A stretch of 64,000 nucleotides of DNA from Paenibacillus sp. FSL H7-0326. Its GTDB lineage: Bacteria; Bacillota; Bacilli; Paenibacillales; Paenibacillaceae. Made by a program: the position numbers and the translations under genes. The notes beneath the pieces are model-generated. The model saw only the letters and a list, made by a program, of their open reading frames with translations, did no database searches and was not told the DNA's origin. Below, one piece after another: positions 18,717 through 28,266 of this stretch (the first letter of the stretch is position 1; every line of letters starts with the position of its first letter). The stretch is from positions 62,001 through 126,000 of the forward strand of contig NZ_MPVN01000007.1 in assembly GCF_001955535.1 (NCBI RefSeq), given 5' to 3'.

Positions 18717-19184
18717 ATGAACAGTAGACATGAGGTATTATTTGAACAGTTGAATACATATCGAATGGAGCTGCTACACCTTGTGCAGGACGTTACCGCA
18801 GAAGAAGCAGAGATTATACCTGCGGGGTTCAACAACAATATTAGATGGAATCTGGGGCATATCATTCTAGATCAGTATTTATGGATACGTGTTCTTACTA
18901 AGGAAGAACTGGCAGTATCAAGTGCATTTAATGAGTGGTTCGGTTATGGAACCAGTCCGGCCCAGTTCACAGAAGATACCCCATCCTTGCCTGAGCTGGC
19001 CGCTCTATTGAAGGCACAACCAGGCTTTATTCGGGAGACATACAAGGATCGAATGGAAGAAGAGTTTGCTCCTACAGAGATGGGAATGCACACAATTGAG
19101 CAAGTGCTCATCCGAACTATTTTTCATGAAGGACTTCATATGGGTGCGATTACAGCATTAAAGAGACAAATCAGAAATAAATAA
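18717..19184 (+). CDS. DinB-family putative metalloenzyme
   Basis: 155 residues, four-helix DinB/YfiT fold. The metal-binding histidines are visible in RWNLGHIILDQY and TIFHEGLHMGAI (His-x3-His). The family includes thiol-dependent enzymes such as bacillithiol S-transferases, but the role here is unknown. The frame opens at 18627, but AGAGGAGG at 18702-18709 fixes the start at 18717. Confidence 0.8.
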   Translation: MNSRHEVLFEQLNTYRMELLHLVQDVTAEEAEIIPAGFNNNIRWNLGHIILDQYLWIRVLTKEELAVSSAFNEWFGYGTSPAQFTEDTPSLPELAALLKAQPGFIRETYKDRMEEEFAPTEMGMHTIEQVLIRTIFHEGLHMGAITALKRQIRNK

Positions 19185-19273
19185 TTCATGTCTGTCGTTT
19201 GACAAATGCTTTCGACTAATGTATCAATAAAATGAATTAGAAAGTAAGATTTTAGCCAATAGCAGGAGGATCT

Positions 19274-19840
19274 ATGACGAAGCCCGTAGTAGCAGTAGAC
19301 ATGGACGATACGATATGTCATTTCATCAGAAGAGCAATATTTCATAATAACAATGATTTTCCGACACATCCATTACGGTATGAAGACATGATCGACTGGA
19401 ACACGGATCACCTGCGTCATCCAGACAGTACGCGTGATGTATTCTTTAACCGGCCGCGAATTTACGAAGAGCTGGAGCTATTTGATGAGCATGTTGTAGC
19501 TGAGATGGAGAAGCTTAATGAAGCATATGATCTGATTATCGTTACGGCGGGAGACCCTTCATCGGCAGCGGAGAAGTGGAACTGGCTTCAGAAGCATATG
19601 CCGTTTATTTCTTTACAGCAGCTGTTTGTGTGTAAAAGGAAATCTCTGATCGAATATGATCTTCTCATCGATGATGGTATGCATAATCTATTGCCCGCCA
19701 TAGAGCGAGGGAAGAAGGTTCTCTGTATCCCTCATCCATGGAATTTAAAGGCACTGGAGCAATACAAAGTACCTGTGATGGAATCATGGGAAGGTGCAAA
19801 AGAAAGAATTGATGCAATCTTCAATATGGAGCAATCATGA
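19274..19840 (+). CDS. 5'(3')-deoxyribonucleotidase-like HAD hydrolase
   Basis: 188 residues. VVAVDMDDTICHF is the HAD motif I with both catalytic Asp, DLIIVTAGDPSS is motif II, and DLLIDDGMHNL is motif IV. Matches the NT5C/YorS-like group that dephosphorylates nucleoside monophosphates. AGGAGG precedes ATG 19274. Followed by a strong terminator. Confidence 0.83.
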   Translation: MTKPVVAVDMDDTICHFIRRAIFHNNNDFPTHPLRYEDMIDWNTDHLRHPDSTRDVFFNRPRIYEELELFDEHVVAEMEKLNEAYDLIIVTAGDPSSAAEKWNWLQKHMPFISLQQLFVCKRKSLIEYDLLIDDGMHNLLPAIERGKKVLCIPHPWNLKALEQYKVPVMESWEGAKERIDAIFNMEQS

Positions 19841-19871
19841 AACTATCACGATTGAATGATGGATTTGAAAA

Positions 19872-19895
19872 AGCCTGACACGTCAGGCTTTTTTC
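19872..19895 (+). terminator. Intrinsic terminator after HAD gene
   Basis: AAAAAGCCTGAC / GTCAGGCTTTTTT self-complementary run with T-tail. Confidence 0.85.
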
Positions 19896-19988
19896 TATAG
19901 GTCGCATCTCTGTCGAAACAGAGGCTTGACCAAACAGACATGCTCCTGAAAATCTTAAACGACAAAAATGTAGATAAATATATGTCGT

Positions 19989-20117
19989 TTACTTATTGGT
20001 ACTATGCTGCTTGGATGGGAGCTTATCGCCAGGCGTGCCTTTGCCATTATTTTTGTTATGGCGTTGTTTCTCGGCATTTTCGTTTAATTTCTTCACATAT
20101 TCATGAGTGCTTTCCAT
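19989..20117 (-). CDS. DUF4023-like small protein
   Basis: 42 residues, MESTHEYVKKLNENAEKQRH to a KLPSKQHSTNK end, hydrophilic and Lys/Asn-rich. This layout matches the short DUF4023 proteins of Paenibacillus and relatives, whose function is unknown. AGGAGG lies 8 bases before ATG 20117, which is why the longer frame (opening at 20183) is not chosen. Confidence 0.7.
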   Translation of the reverse strand: MESTHEYVKKLNENAEKQRHNKNNGKGTPGDKLPSKQHSTNK

Positions 20118-20344
20118 GATTTGTTGCCTCCTCTTAATTAAGTTCTTCTTCGTTCGTTTACCTTGCTTAATATAACCACGCACTGCTCAATATATTTCAT
20201 GATTCGACCTAATCCACTCCATTTGTTTGTCGTTTGTTTTTGTGGCTTTTCGACAACTTTAAATCAACTTATTTGACGAATGAATGATCCACTCCTGTGG
20301 AGTCATACGTAATCATGTATTCGACAATTTATCCTTCTCTCTGC

Positions 20345-20402
20345 TGTTAGCTATAGCTACAGGCTATAACCAGATATAGTTTATTACAGTTACACTATAA
20401 CC
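20345..20402 (+). promoter_or_regulatory. metE leader with repeated CTATAACC motifs
   Basis: The octamer CTATAACC occurs at 20364-20371 and 20395-20402, exactly 31 bases apart. TATAGT (20374) and ACTATA (20394) form an inverted repeat. LysR-type regulators of methionine genes such as MtaR are known to bind TATAGT...ACTATA sites. Binding here is inferred. In the rest of 20118-20455 I see no clear SAM riboswitch or T-box. Confidence 0.4.
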
Positions 20403-20455
20403 TTTGATCCGTGATATCTTTTGTTTAACAATTTTCCAGATAGGAGTGTTAAGAA

Positions 20456-22747
20456 ATGGTTAAGAGCAGCATATTAGGATATCCACGAATTGGGGCACAG
20501 AGAGAATGGAAAAAAGCACTGGAGGCTTATTGGGCAGGCAAGCTTGAAGAAGCCGCGTTTCATGAACAATTGCGAGAGATTCGCTTAAGTCATTTAAGCA
20601 AACAAAAAGAACAAGGAATCGATCTGATCCCTGTTGGTGACTTCAGCTACTACGATCAAGTGCTGGATACGGCTGCAATGTTCGGTATCGTACCACAGCG
20701 CTTTACATATGATGGCGGCGCTGTACCCCTCTCCGTGTATTATGGGATTGCTCGCGGAACCAAAGAGGCCACAGCAAGTGAAATGACAAAATGGTTCAAT
20801 ACGAATTATCACTATATTGTTCCTGAATTGGACGGAGCAGCTCCAGCACTTACAGAAAATAAACCTCTCATTGCCTACAAAGAGGCGAAGGAGGCACTCG
20901 GTATTGAAGGTAAACCGGTCATCATTGGACCGCTGACCTTCCTGAAGCTGTCCAAAGGCTACAAGGAAGGAGAGCTGGATCAATGGATCGAGCAGCTCCT
21001 CCCGCTATATAGTCAAATCCTTAAGGAATTGTCGAATGAAGGTGTGGAATGGGTGCAGGTTGATGAACCGATCCTTGTGACGAAGCTGGATTCACAGGAC
21101 ATCCAGCGGCTGCAAAAGATCTACAGTACCTTTGCAGCTGCAGCACCTAAGCTCCAAATTATGCTTCAAACCTATTTTGAATCCGTTGAGAACTATGAGG
21201 ATATCATTCAGCTGCCGGTACAAGGGATCGGACTTGATCTGGTTCATGGATATTCAGGCAATGTAAGGTCGCTTGAGAAACATGGATTCCCTCAAGACAA
21301 AGTGCTTGGAGCTGGTATTATCGATGGACGCGGGATTTGGAAAGCCTCATTGCGTGACAAGCTCGCACAGCTGCAAGATATCAGCAAATGGGTATCTGAG
21401 GATCGTCTCATTGTTCAATCTTCCTGCAGCCTGCTTCATGTACCTGTATCTCTAGCAAGCGAAACAGCTCTCGCCCCCGAACTGAAAGGCGCATTGGCCT
21501 TTGCCGACGAGAAGCTGAAGGAGCTGGTTCTTCTGACCAAGGGGATCAATCAAGGAAGCGAGGCAATCCAAGCAGAGCTTGCCGATTGTGATGCGTCTCT
21601 AAGTGCGCTGGAACAGTCACCAGATCGCAAGCGTAACGATATTCGTGAGCAGGTCGCAGCCATTAGCTCCGTCAATCCAGAGAGAAGTCAGCCATTCTCG
21701 GAACGTCACCTGCTTCAACAGGATAAATGGAATTTACCGCTGCTTCCTACAACCACGATTGGCAGCTTCCCGCAATCGGCTGAGGTACGCAAAGCGCGCA
21801 GCCTCTGGCGTAAGGGTGAATGGAGCGACAACAAATACGAAGGCTTCATCAAGGAGCAGATCGATACATGGATCGATCTGCAGGAAGAGATTGGACTGGA
21901 CGTGCTTGTACACGGAGAGTTCGAACGGACAGACATGGTTGAATTTTTCGGTGAGAAGCTTGGCGGATTTGCCTTCACTCAGAACGGCTGGGTACAGTCC
22001 TATGGCTCTCGCTGCGTGAAGCCGCCTGTCATCTTCGGGGACATTCGATTTGAAGAACCGATGACGGTCAAAGAAACGAAATATGCCCAATCCAAAACTT
22101 CACGTCCTGTTAAGGGGATGTTGACAGGTCCGATCACTATTATGAATTGGTCATTTGTGAGAGATGACATTTCAAGAGAGCAGATCGCCTATCAACTTGC
22201 TTACGCACTCAGACAAGAGGTTGAAGCGCTTGAACTGGCGGGCATTGGAATGATTCAAGTCGATGAGCCTGCAGTTCGTGAAGGACTTCCTTTAAAAGAA
22301 GAAGAGCAGGCAGAATACTTGGCTTGGTCAGTGAAGGCTTTCCGCTTGACTACAAGCACGGTGAAGGACTCCACCCAAATCCATACCCATATGTGTTACT
22401 GCGAATTCCATGATATGATTGATTCAATTGAAGATATGGACGCAGATGTCATTTCGATCGAGACATCACGCAGTCACGGTGAGCTTATTCATAGCTTCGA
22501 GGATAATACTTACAAGCTGGGCATCGGACTTGGAGTCTACGATATTCACAGCCCGCGTGTTCCGAAGGTTGAAGAAATGACCTCTATGATTGACCGTGCT
22601 CTGCGCGTGCTGGATCCTAAATTATTCTGGATCAATCCCGATTGCGGTTTGAAAACAAGAGGAGCCGAAGAAACGGTACAATCACTGAAGCATATGGTTG
22701 AAGCGACCAAAGCAGCTCGGGAAAAATATGCGGTTTCCATCAAATAA
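20456..22747 (+). CDS. metE: Cobalamin-independent methionine synthase
   Basis: 763 residues. 5-methyltetrahydropteroyltriglutamate-homocysteine methyltransferase, the last step of methionine synthesis. N-terminal half: SSILGYPRIGAQREWKKALE. Catalytic C-terminal half: TTTIGSFPQSAEVRKAR, VLVHGEFERTDMVEFFGE, and zinc ligands His645 and Cys647 in HMCYCEFHD, Cys730 in NPDCGLKTR. All key residues are present and the length is normal. Single gene between a regulated leader and a terminator. Confidence 0.97.
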   Translation: MVKSSILGYPRIGAQREWKKALEAYWAGKLEEAAFHEQLREIRLSHLSKQKEQGIDLIPVGDFSYYDQVLDTAAMFGIVPQRFTYDGGAVPLSVYYGIARGTKEATASEMTKWFNTNYHYIVPELDGAAPALTENKPLIAYKEAKEALGIEGKPVIIGPLTFLKLSKGYKEGELDQWIEQLLPLYSQILKELSNEGVEWVQVDEPILVTKLDSQDIQRLQKIYSTFAAAAPKLQIMLQTYFESVENYEDIIQLPVQGIGLDLVHGYSGNVRSLEKHGFPQDKVLGAGIIDGRGIWKASLRDKLAQLQDISKWVSEDRLIVQSSCSLLHVPVSLASETALAPELKGALAFADEKLKELVLLTKGINQGSEAIQAELADCDASLSALEQSPDRKRNDIREQVAAISSVNPERSQPFSERHLLQQDKWNLPLLPTTTIGSFPQSAEVRKARSLWRKGEWSDNKYEGFIKEQIDTWIDLQEEIGLDVLVHGEFERTDMVEFFGEKLGGFAFTQNGWVQSYGSRCVKPPVIFGDIRFEEPMTVKETKYAQSKTSRPVKGMLTGPITIMNWSFVRDDISREQIAYQLAYALRQEVEALELAGIGMIQVDEPAVREGLPLKEEEQAEYLAWSVKAFRLTTSTVKDSTQIHTHMCYCEFHDMIDSIEDMDADVISIETSRSHGELIHSFEDNTYKLGIGLGVYDIHSPRVPKVEEMTSMIDRALRVLDPKLFWINPDCGLKTRGAEETVQSLKHMVEATKAAREKYAVSIK

Positions 22748-22786
22748 CAAATCGTGATCCTTATTTCGCAACTTTTTCGCAGTATT

Positions 22787-22818
22787 AAGAACCTGGCAGA
22801 CCAGCCAGGTTCTTTTTT
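22787..22818 (+). terminator. Intrinsic terminator after metE
   Basis: Perfect 11-bp stem AAGAACCTGGC / GCCAGGTTCTT followed by T-run. Confidence 0.92.
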
Positions 22819-22947
22819 TGTCTTATTCCGTGAAGGATGTTAATTTATATCCATAGTATTCATTCTGAAGTTACTTACCAAATGAAGATTCGAACAATAC
22901 ATTTGTAACCCATCAGCTTGTAATACGTATAGGAACAAAGAGAATTG

Positions 22948-25398
22948 ATGAAATCTATAATTAAACATATACAAATTAGGAAACTGAGGTTAGACAACAA
23001 AATGATTAAGCAATATACAGATCAATCCGAGACATGGTACCTGCAATCCGAACAGAAGGCGACGGCGTATTTTAAACTGCTACAGCAGCAAGTATGGGAT
23101 AAGAGTTATGTATCTGCGCTGAAGGATGATTTCAAAGTGTGGAAGAACAAACATATTCATCGACGTTCGATATGGTCTTTTTTTTCGCAGGATAAACAGA
23201 AAATGGATGCCAGCAATTATCACAAATACCTATCTTACTTGAATATAACGGGTAGATTAGATGATTATCTAGATCGCAGTGTATCTTATTTTTACTTAAG
23301 GGATATGGGCAAATATCTGGATTCTCCGGATACCGAGCTGAAAGTGCAGCAGATGGTTACCATGATTAAACGTCATTTGATAGAACCTAAGCATAGTAAT
23401 GAAAAGGGGAAGTCACAGCCGGATTTCGTAAGCTTGGCTTCTTTTTATCGGTGGGCTCAGAAGGAAAAGGTGGAGCCGGCAGCCATTTGGGTGATGAATA
23501 AGCTGAGCAGTGTCTCCTCCCACATCCCTGAGCAGATGAATGCGGAGCAGGCTCAGCGCAAGCTGATTAAGATCATATTTGGCGTTGTTATGCATGTCCT
23601 GGATGATATGGATGGCGATACACCGCCTACAGAACGGGCAAGGAGAATTGATGAGGCAATAAGACTCGGATATTCCTATGGCCTGACTTATCCTTATATT
23701 GACGATCTGCTCGATTCCGAAACGTTAAGCACCAAGGAGAAGGAGAGGTACGCTCATTTTATTCGAACGGCACTGCTTACCGGAAAAGTCCCTGCACTAC
23801 ATATTCAAGAATGGTCAGGAGATAATACAGCACTCATTGAATTTATTCATTCTGAGCTTAAGGAAGCATTTGAGTATATTAAAAATTATCAGCGCCCGGA
23901 GTCGATAAATACTTTTTTTGAACAATCCTATGTGTTCTTTGAGTCACAGGACATTGACCGTGTAAAAAGCCTTGAAAACACAAGCTACACCAATGAAGAG
24001 CTGTACCTTCCTGTCATTCTCAAATCCTCCTCCTCCCGGCTCATTGTGCGTTCCGTCATCAGTGCTCCTGAGGATGAAGGCTTTGATTATCGAACCTTTT
24101 ACTATGGGATTTACAATCAGCTGGCGGATGATTTCGCGGATATGTTCGAAGACTTGGAGGATGGCGCGGTTACGCCCTATACGTACTATCTAACACACCG
24201 GGATCATAGAACAGATTTGGTTAACCCTTTTGAGTTATACTGGGCAGTGATCTCGAACCTGATTCACAATGTATACAAGTCTGATCCGAAGACGAGAGAA
24301 GTGATATTAGATCGGGCAATCAATGGTTTGAAGCGCTGCAAGAAGCGTGTCGGTCAACAAAGATACAACGAAATCATGCAGATTTTTTCTTCCGGGCATC
24401 CTGAGTTTAACCAGCTCATTCAGTACATGGTGGATAAAGCAGAAGACGTCGACTTCTTCGACAAATTGCTGCGAGATGAGATGCTGAACGTGATGAAGCA
24501 TGATCAATCCGAGAAAGAAAAGTTTCTAGAGACGCTTAACTCAGCTCAGAACGAAATCAACCGTGTGCTTGAGATCACGAAGCCTGAAGGCATCTCTCCA
24601 ATGAAGGAGCCGCTCATCGATGCTGCCAACTATAGTCTTGAAGGAGGAGGCAAACGTCTGCGCCCACTGCTAGCCTGGGTTATGGGAGTCAATGAATATG
24701 GTCTGGAATATTCGTCCCTTATCCCGCTCCTTCGATCGCTGGAGTATATGCATACGGCTTCCTTGATCTTCGATGATCTTCCATCACAGGATAATGCGGC
24801 TACCCGCAGAGGCCGGGCTACACTGCATGAGGTGCACAGCAGCGCTACTGCTGAGTTAACCGGGTTGTTTCTGATTCAAAAAGCGACGGAGGAACAAACC
24901 TCCCTGCATCAATTCGACCCAGCTTCGGTGCTCTCTCTGATCCAATACTCCTCCCAAAAGGCAGGGGAAATCTGTATGGGGCAAGCCATGGACCTGAATT
25001 CCAAGGGGAAGCCGCTGACACTTGCCGAGCTTGATATGATCTGTTTCTACAAAACAGGGATTGGATTCGAAGCCTCTCTCGTGATGCCGGCAATTCTTGC
25101 TAAGGCGAATGAAGCTGAAGTGAATTTGCTCAAAAAATACGCTTACCATGCAGGTATTGCCTTTCAGATTAAGGATGATCTGCTTGACGCCGAAGGGGAT
25201 GTAGAGGCACTAGGAAAGCCGATCCAGCAGGATGTTGAGAATAATAACTCCACCTTTGTCACTGTGCTAGGTAAGGAAGGTGCGAGCAAGATGATGTGGG
25301 ATCATTATTGTAACGCCATCGAAGCCCTGAATGAAATGTCGAGAAAAACCGATTTTCTTAAGCATTTGCTCGACTACATTATTAATCGGAACAATTAA
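22948..25398 (+). CDS. Large two-part isoprenoid enzyme: unknown helical N-half fused to polyprenyl diphosphate synthase
   Basis: 816 residues. From about residue 555 it is a trans-prenyl synthase: GGGKRLRPLLAW, first Asp-rich motif DDLPSQD at 609-615, and second motif FQIKDDLLDAEGD with Asp at 743, 744 and 747. This half is the normal size and looks active (FPP/GGPP synthase-like, condensing isopentenyl diphosphate). The first 540 residues are helical and not recognised with certainty, but contain VLDDMDGD at 218-224 and IDDLLDSE near 251-258, which recall class I isoprenoid synthase metal motifs, though only 33 residues apart. TTG 22945 could also start the protein. Single gene with its own terminator. 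Confidence 0.8.
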   Translation: MKSIIKHIQIRKLRLDNKMIKQYTDQSETWYLQSEQKATAYFKLLQQQVWDKSYVSALKDDFKVWKNKHIHRRSIWSFFSQDKQKMDASNYHKYLSYLNITGRLDDYLDRSVSYFYLRDMGKYLDSPDTELKVQQMVTMIKRHLIEPKHSNEKGKSQPDFVSLASFYRWAQKEKVEPAAIWVMNKLSSVSSHIPEQMNAEQAQRKLIKIIFGVVMHVLDDMDGDTPPTERARRIDEAIRLGYSYGLTYPYIDDLLDSETLSTKEKERYAHFIRTALLTGKVPALHIQEWSGDNTALIEFIHSELKEAFEYIKNYQRPESINTFFEQSYVFFESQDIDRVKSLENTSYTNEELYLPVILKSSSSRLIVRSVISAPEDEGFDYRTFYYGIYNQLADDFADMFEDLEDGAVTPYTYYLTHRDHRTDLVNPFELYWAVISNLIHNVYKSDPKTREVILDRAINGLKRCKKRVGQQRYNEIMQIFSSGHPEFNQLIQYMVDKAEDVDFFDKLLRDEMLNVMKHDQSEKEKFLETLNSAQNEINRVLEITKPEGISPMKEPLIDAANYSLEGGGKRLRPLLAWVMGVNEYGLEYSSLIPLLRSLEYMHTASLIFDDLPSQDNAATRRGRATLHEVHSSATAELTGLFLIQKATEEQTSLHQFDPASVLSLIQYSSQKAGEICMGQAMDLNSKGKPLTLAELDMICFYKTGIGFEASLVMPAILAKANEAEVNLLKKYAYHAGIAFQIKDDLLDAEGDVEALGKPIQQDVENNNSTFVTVLGKEGASKMMWDHYCNAIEALNEMSRKTDFLKHLLDYIINRNN

Positions 25399-25404
25399 AC
25401 AGCA

Positions 25405-25435
25405 GGGTCGGCGAATAAACGCCGGCTCTTTTTTT
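25405..25435 (+). terminator. Intrinsic terminator after isoprenoid enzyme
   Basis: GGGTCGGCG / CGCCGGCTC stem (two wobble pairs) followed by seven T. Confidence 0.85.
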
Positions 25436-25836
25436 ATTATTCAAAATGATGCCTCATTCCTCGTGATTGTAATCACAAGGAATCCTCTTGGCTGATGATA
25501 ATTTGAAGTAGATTCATTAGAAATTCATGATTCATTAGACACTTGAATTCACGCATAATATTGGAGCGATTCAGGAACTGACGGGAAAGCGGATCTTATC
25601 TTAATATGAGGAGTGTGGTGAAGTTGATTAGAACAAACCTGAAGTAATATCAAGAATATCAGCAAAATAACACTTTTGGATCTAAAGGACTTTCTCCAGG
25701 TTTTTTGGTAAACTTAGGATTAAGCATTAAAGCTGCGATTGCAGATCAATACGAGTTGTGAATGCGGATAAGTTTGGCTTTGCCGTAAACAATACAAAAG
25801 TGGAGTTTTCATTTTGATGAGAATATAGGAGACATG
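25436..25836. other. Intergenic stretch before selO, only coding debris seen
   Basis: About 400 bases. Short open runs on the plus strand (for example one reading NNTFGSKGLSPGFLVNLGL near 25670-25730) look like decayed coding sequence, but I cannot assign a parent. A 13-residue frame starts at 25602 behind TATC-rich sequence. No RNA element recognised. Confidence 0.4.
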
Positions 25837-27309
25837 ATGACAAATATGAATGCAAGTAAGGATGCAGGCTGGAACTTGGATCAGAGCTATTCCCGACTGC
25901 CGAATCTGCTATATAAACCTACAGAACCTTCTAAAGTTAAAGCTCCAAGCATTGTTATATTTAACAAACCGCTTGCGATGTCACTAGGATTGAATCCAGA
26001 TTTGTTAAATAGTGATGAAGGAGCAGCCATTCTCGCAGGCAATATCCTCCCCGAAGGAGCTATTCCCATCGCTCAGGCGTATGCTGGACATCAATTTGGG
26101 CATTTCAACATGCTTGGGGACGGGCGCGCCATTCTGTTAGGTGAACAATTGACGCCAGACGGTGAGCGTTTAGACATTCAGCTTAAAGGAGCGGGAAGAA
26201 CGCCTTTCTCCAGAGGTGGTGATGGAAGGGCAGCGCTCGGACCGATGCTTCGTGAATATATTATTAGTGAGGCGATGCATGGACTTGGAATAGCTACAAC
26301 CCGCAGTCTGGGCGTTGTCTCAACCGGTGAACCCGTATATCGTGAGAGCGTGCTGCCTGGCGCTGTACTCACCCGTGTTGCAGATAGTCATCTTCGTGTT
26401 GGAACCTTTCAATTTGTGAGAAATTGGGGAAGTATCGAGGATCTAAGAGCACTCGCTGATTACACATTAATTAGGCATTTTGCTGATGTAGAGCAGGATG
26501 AAGGACGATATTTGAATCTCCTGAAGAAAGTGGTGGAACAACAAGCATCACTCATCGCAAAATGGCAGCTGGTCGGCTTTATTCATGGGGTCATGAATAC
26601 CGACAATATGGCGCTGAGCGGAATCACGATCGATTATGGTCCGTGTGCCTTTATGGATACATACGACACGGCAACCGTATTCAGTTCCATCGATCGAGAG
26701 GGCCGCTATGCATATGGCAATCAGCCTCAGATCGGAGCATGGAACCTGGCACGTTTTGCTGAAACGCTGCTCCCCCTCCTGCACGACGATGAAGCTGCAG
26801 CCGTGAAGATGGCCGAAGAGACGTTATCGGAATATTTCAGCTTATTTCATCAGAACTGGTTGTCGGGTCTACGATCTAAGCTCGGTATATTTAATGAAGA
26901 ACAGGAAGATGAAACATTAATAGCTGAACTGCTGGAAATGATGCAGGAGCATCAGGCGGATTATACGAATACCTTCCGTGCATTGACTTTGAATCAACTG
27001 GCTGGTCAAGTCATGTTTGATACGCAAGAGTATAAGGAATGGCATTCCAAATGGCAGAAGCGTCTAGAGCGGCAAGAAGAGAGCAAGGCTGAGTCGCAAG
27101 CTTTAATGAAGAGAAGCAATCCTGCCGTGATTCCTAGAAATCACAGAGTGGAGGAAGCGCTGGAAGCAGCTGTGGAGGATGAGGATCTGTCGGTGATGGA
27201 GCAGTTATTGGAGGTGCTGGCTGATCCGTATGCCTATTCCAAGGAACAAGAAGAATATGCCATACTGCCTCCGAAGGATTGTGCTTATCAAACCTTTTGC
27301 GGGACTTAA
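25837..27309 (+). CDS. selO: Protein adenylyltransferase SelO (YdiU family)
   Basis: About 490 residues, the usual length. SelO is a pseudokinase-fold enzyme that transfers AMP from ATP to Ser/Thr/Tyr of target proteins. Visible motifs: QAYAGHQFGHFNMLGDGRA, DIQLKGAGRTPFSRGGDGRA, GFIHGVMNTDNMALSG (catalytic/metal region), and the conserved C-terminal end YQTFCGT with the cysteine that is selenocysteine in eukaryotic homologues. AGGAG at 25827-25831 suits ATG 25837 (ATG 25834 also in frame). Confidence 0.93.
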   Translation: MTNMNASKDAGWNLDQSYSRLPNLLYKPTEPSKVKAPSIVIFNKPLAMSLGLNPDLLNSDEGAAILAGNILPEGAIPIAQAYAGHQFGHFNMLGDGRAILLGEQLTPDGERLDIQLKGAGRTPFSRGGDGRAALGPMLREYIISEAMHGLGIATTRSLGVVSTGEPVYRESVLPGAVLTRVADSHLRVGTFQFVRNWGSIEDLRALADYTLIRHFADVEQDEGRYLNLLKKVVEQQASLIAKWQLVGFIHGVMNTDNMALSGITIDYGPCAFMDTYDTATVFSSIDREGRYAYGNQPQIGAWNLARFAETLLPLLHDDEAAAVKMAEETLSEYFSLFHQNWLSGLRSKLGIFNEEQEDETLIAELLEMMQEHQADYTNTFRALTLNQLAGQVMFDTQEYKEWHSKWQKRLERQEESKAESQALMKRSNPAVIPRNHRVEEALEAAVEDEDLSVMEQLLEVLADPYAYSKEQEEYAILPPKDCAYQTFCGT

Positions 27310-27354
27310 TTCACGAATAGATTCAAAATGCCGATATATATAGAATCAATGAGG

Positions 27355-27393
27355 AGCATGCATTTCACCTAATTGGTAAATGTGTGCTTTTTT
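27355..27393 (+). terminator. Terminator after selO
   Basis: AGCATGCATTT / AAATGTGTGCT stem with two wobble pairs and a run of T. Confidence 0.65.
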
Positions 27394-27423
27394 ATGTCCT
27401 GATCGCGAGAGGATGGGTAAACA

Positions 27424-28143
27424 ATGTTAATAGACAAGATCAGTGAGTTTGTTCTATTGGAGAGTATGGTGATGATTCGGACGCGGGATCATACATTCGG
27501 AGGACGTATTACATATATTGATGGAGATGTGTTTGAAATTGCACTAAATGATAACAAGAGGATCTCTCTCGGGGAATCCATAGGCATCACCATTTATGCA
27601 GAAGGATTGATTACCTTTGATACCTATCCTATCGGCTTTTATCGAAAACATATATTATGTATTCTTCCTCCGCCGGTTCAGAAAAGATTCTTCCAGCGTC
27701 GCAAAGAAGTACTGCTGCCGGTACATCAGCTAACTTGTATTATTGAAAGAGAACTTAAGTCAGCAGATGCTGGATCGCTGAGCAATGAAACAGACTCTAT
27801 AGGTGAAGTGAAAAATTTGAGCATGAGCGAGATCTTGTTTGCCGCAGGATCCGTTCTTGGACTTCAAAGAAATGATCGGGTTACCCTTCATCTTGGAGAA
27901 GATCTGCAGCTTCAAGCCGTTGTTCAGCATATCAAGCATAGCGGAGAGCAGCCACTCTATCTCGCTGAACTGCAAGAAGTTACGAAATCTGCGAAACAGA
28001 CACTCAAGTCCTTAATGATCGGTCAATTAGCGATACATAGAAATGCACAAATTGAATCGGAGCTTGAGGTGGTAGATCATGATAACAAATCAGACGAGAT
28101 CAACTCTTACATATTTAACAATTATAGAGCAAATAAGAAATGA
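27424..28143 (+). CDS. PilZ-like protein of unknown role
   Basis: 239 residues in two barrel-like parts. The N-terminal half (about 1-85) is small-domain like YpfA/YcgR. The second begins RRKEVLLPVHQLTCIIERE and has NLSMSEILFAAG, placed like the RxxxR and (D/N)xSxxG cyclic-di-GMP motifs of PilZ but not matching them fully. It could be a degenerate PilZ protein that no longer binds the nucleotide. GAGAGG precedes the start. Assignment tentative. Confidence 0.5.
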   Translation: MLIDKISEFVLLESMVMIRTRDHTFGGRITYIDGDVFEIALNDNKRISLGESIGITIYAEGLITFDTYPIGFYRKHILCILPPPVQKRFFQRRKEVLLPVHQLTCIIERELKSADAGSLSNETDSIGEVKNLSMSEILFAAGSVLGLQRNDRVTLHLGEDLQLQAVVQHIKHSGEQPLYLAELQEVTKSAKQTLKSLMIGQLAIHRNAQIESELEVVDHDNKSDEINSYIFNNYRANKK

Positions 28144-28208
28144 TGCTTGTGAGATCGAATACAGCAGGTACTAAAATGCGTGATTTTCCTTCAAACATGA
28201 TGTTTTAA

Positions 28209-28242
28209 AAATATAGGTTGGAGCATTCCAGCCTATATTTTT
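28209..28242. terminator. Bidirectional terminator between convergent genes
   Basis: AAATATAGGTTGG / CCAGCCTATATTT stem, A-run on the left and T-run on the right, serving both flanking genes. Confidence 0.85.
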
Positions 28243-28266
28243 GTGTTTAACTTAGCTGCCCTGTTG

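Noticed and set aside
20118..20455. SAM riboswitch or T-box upstream of metE
   Set aside because: No kink-turn/P1 arrangement, T-box sequence or terminator/antiterminator pair could be found by eye.
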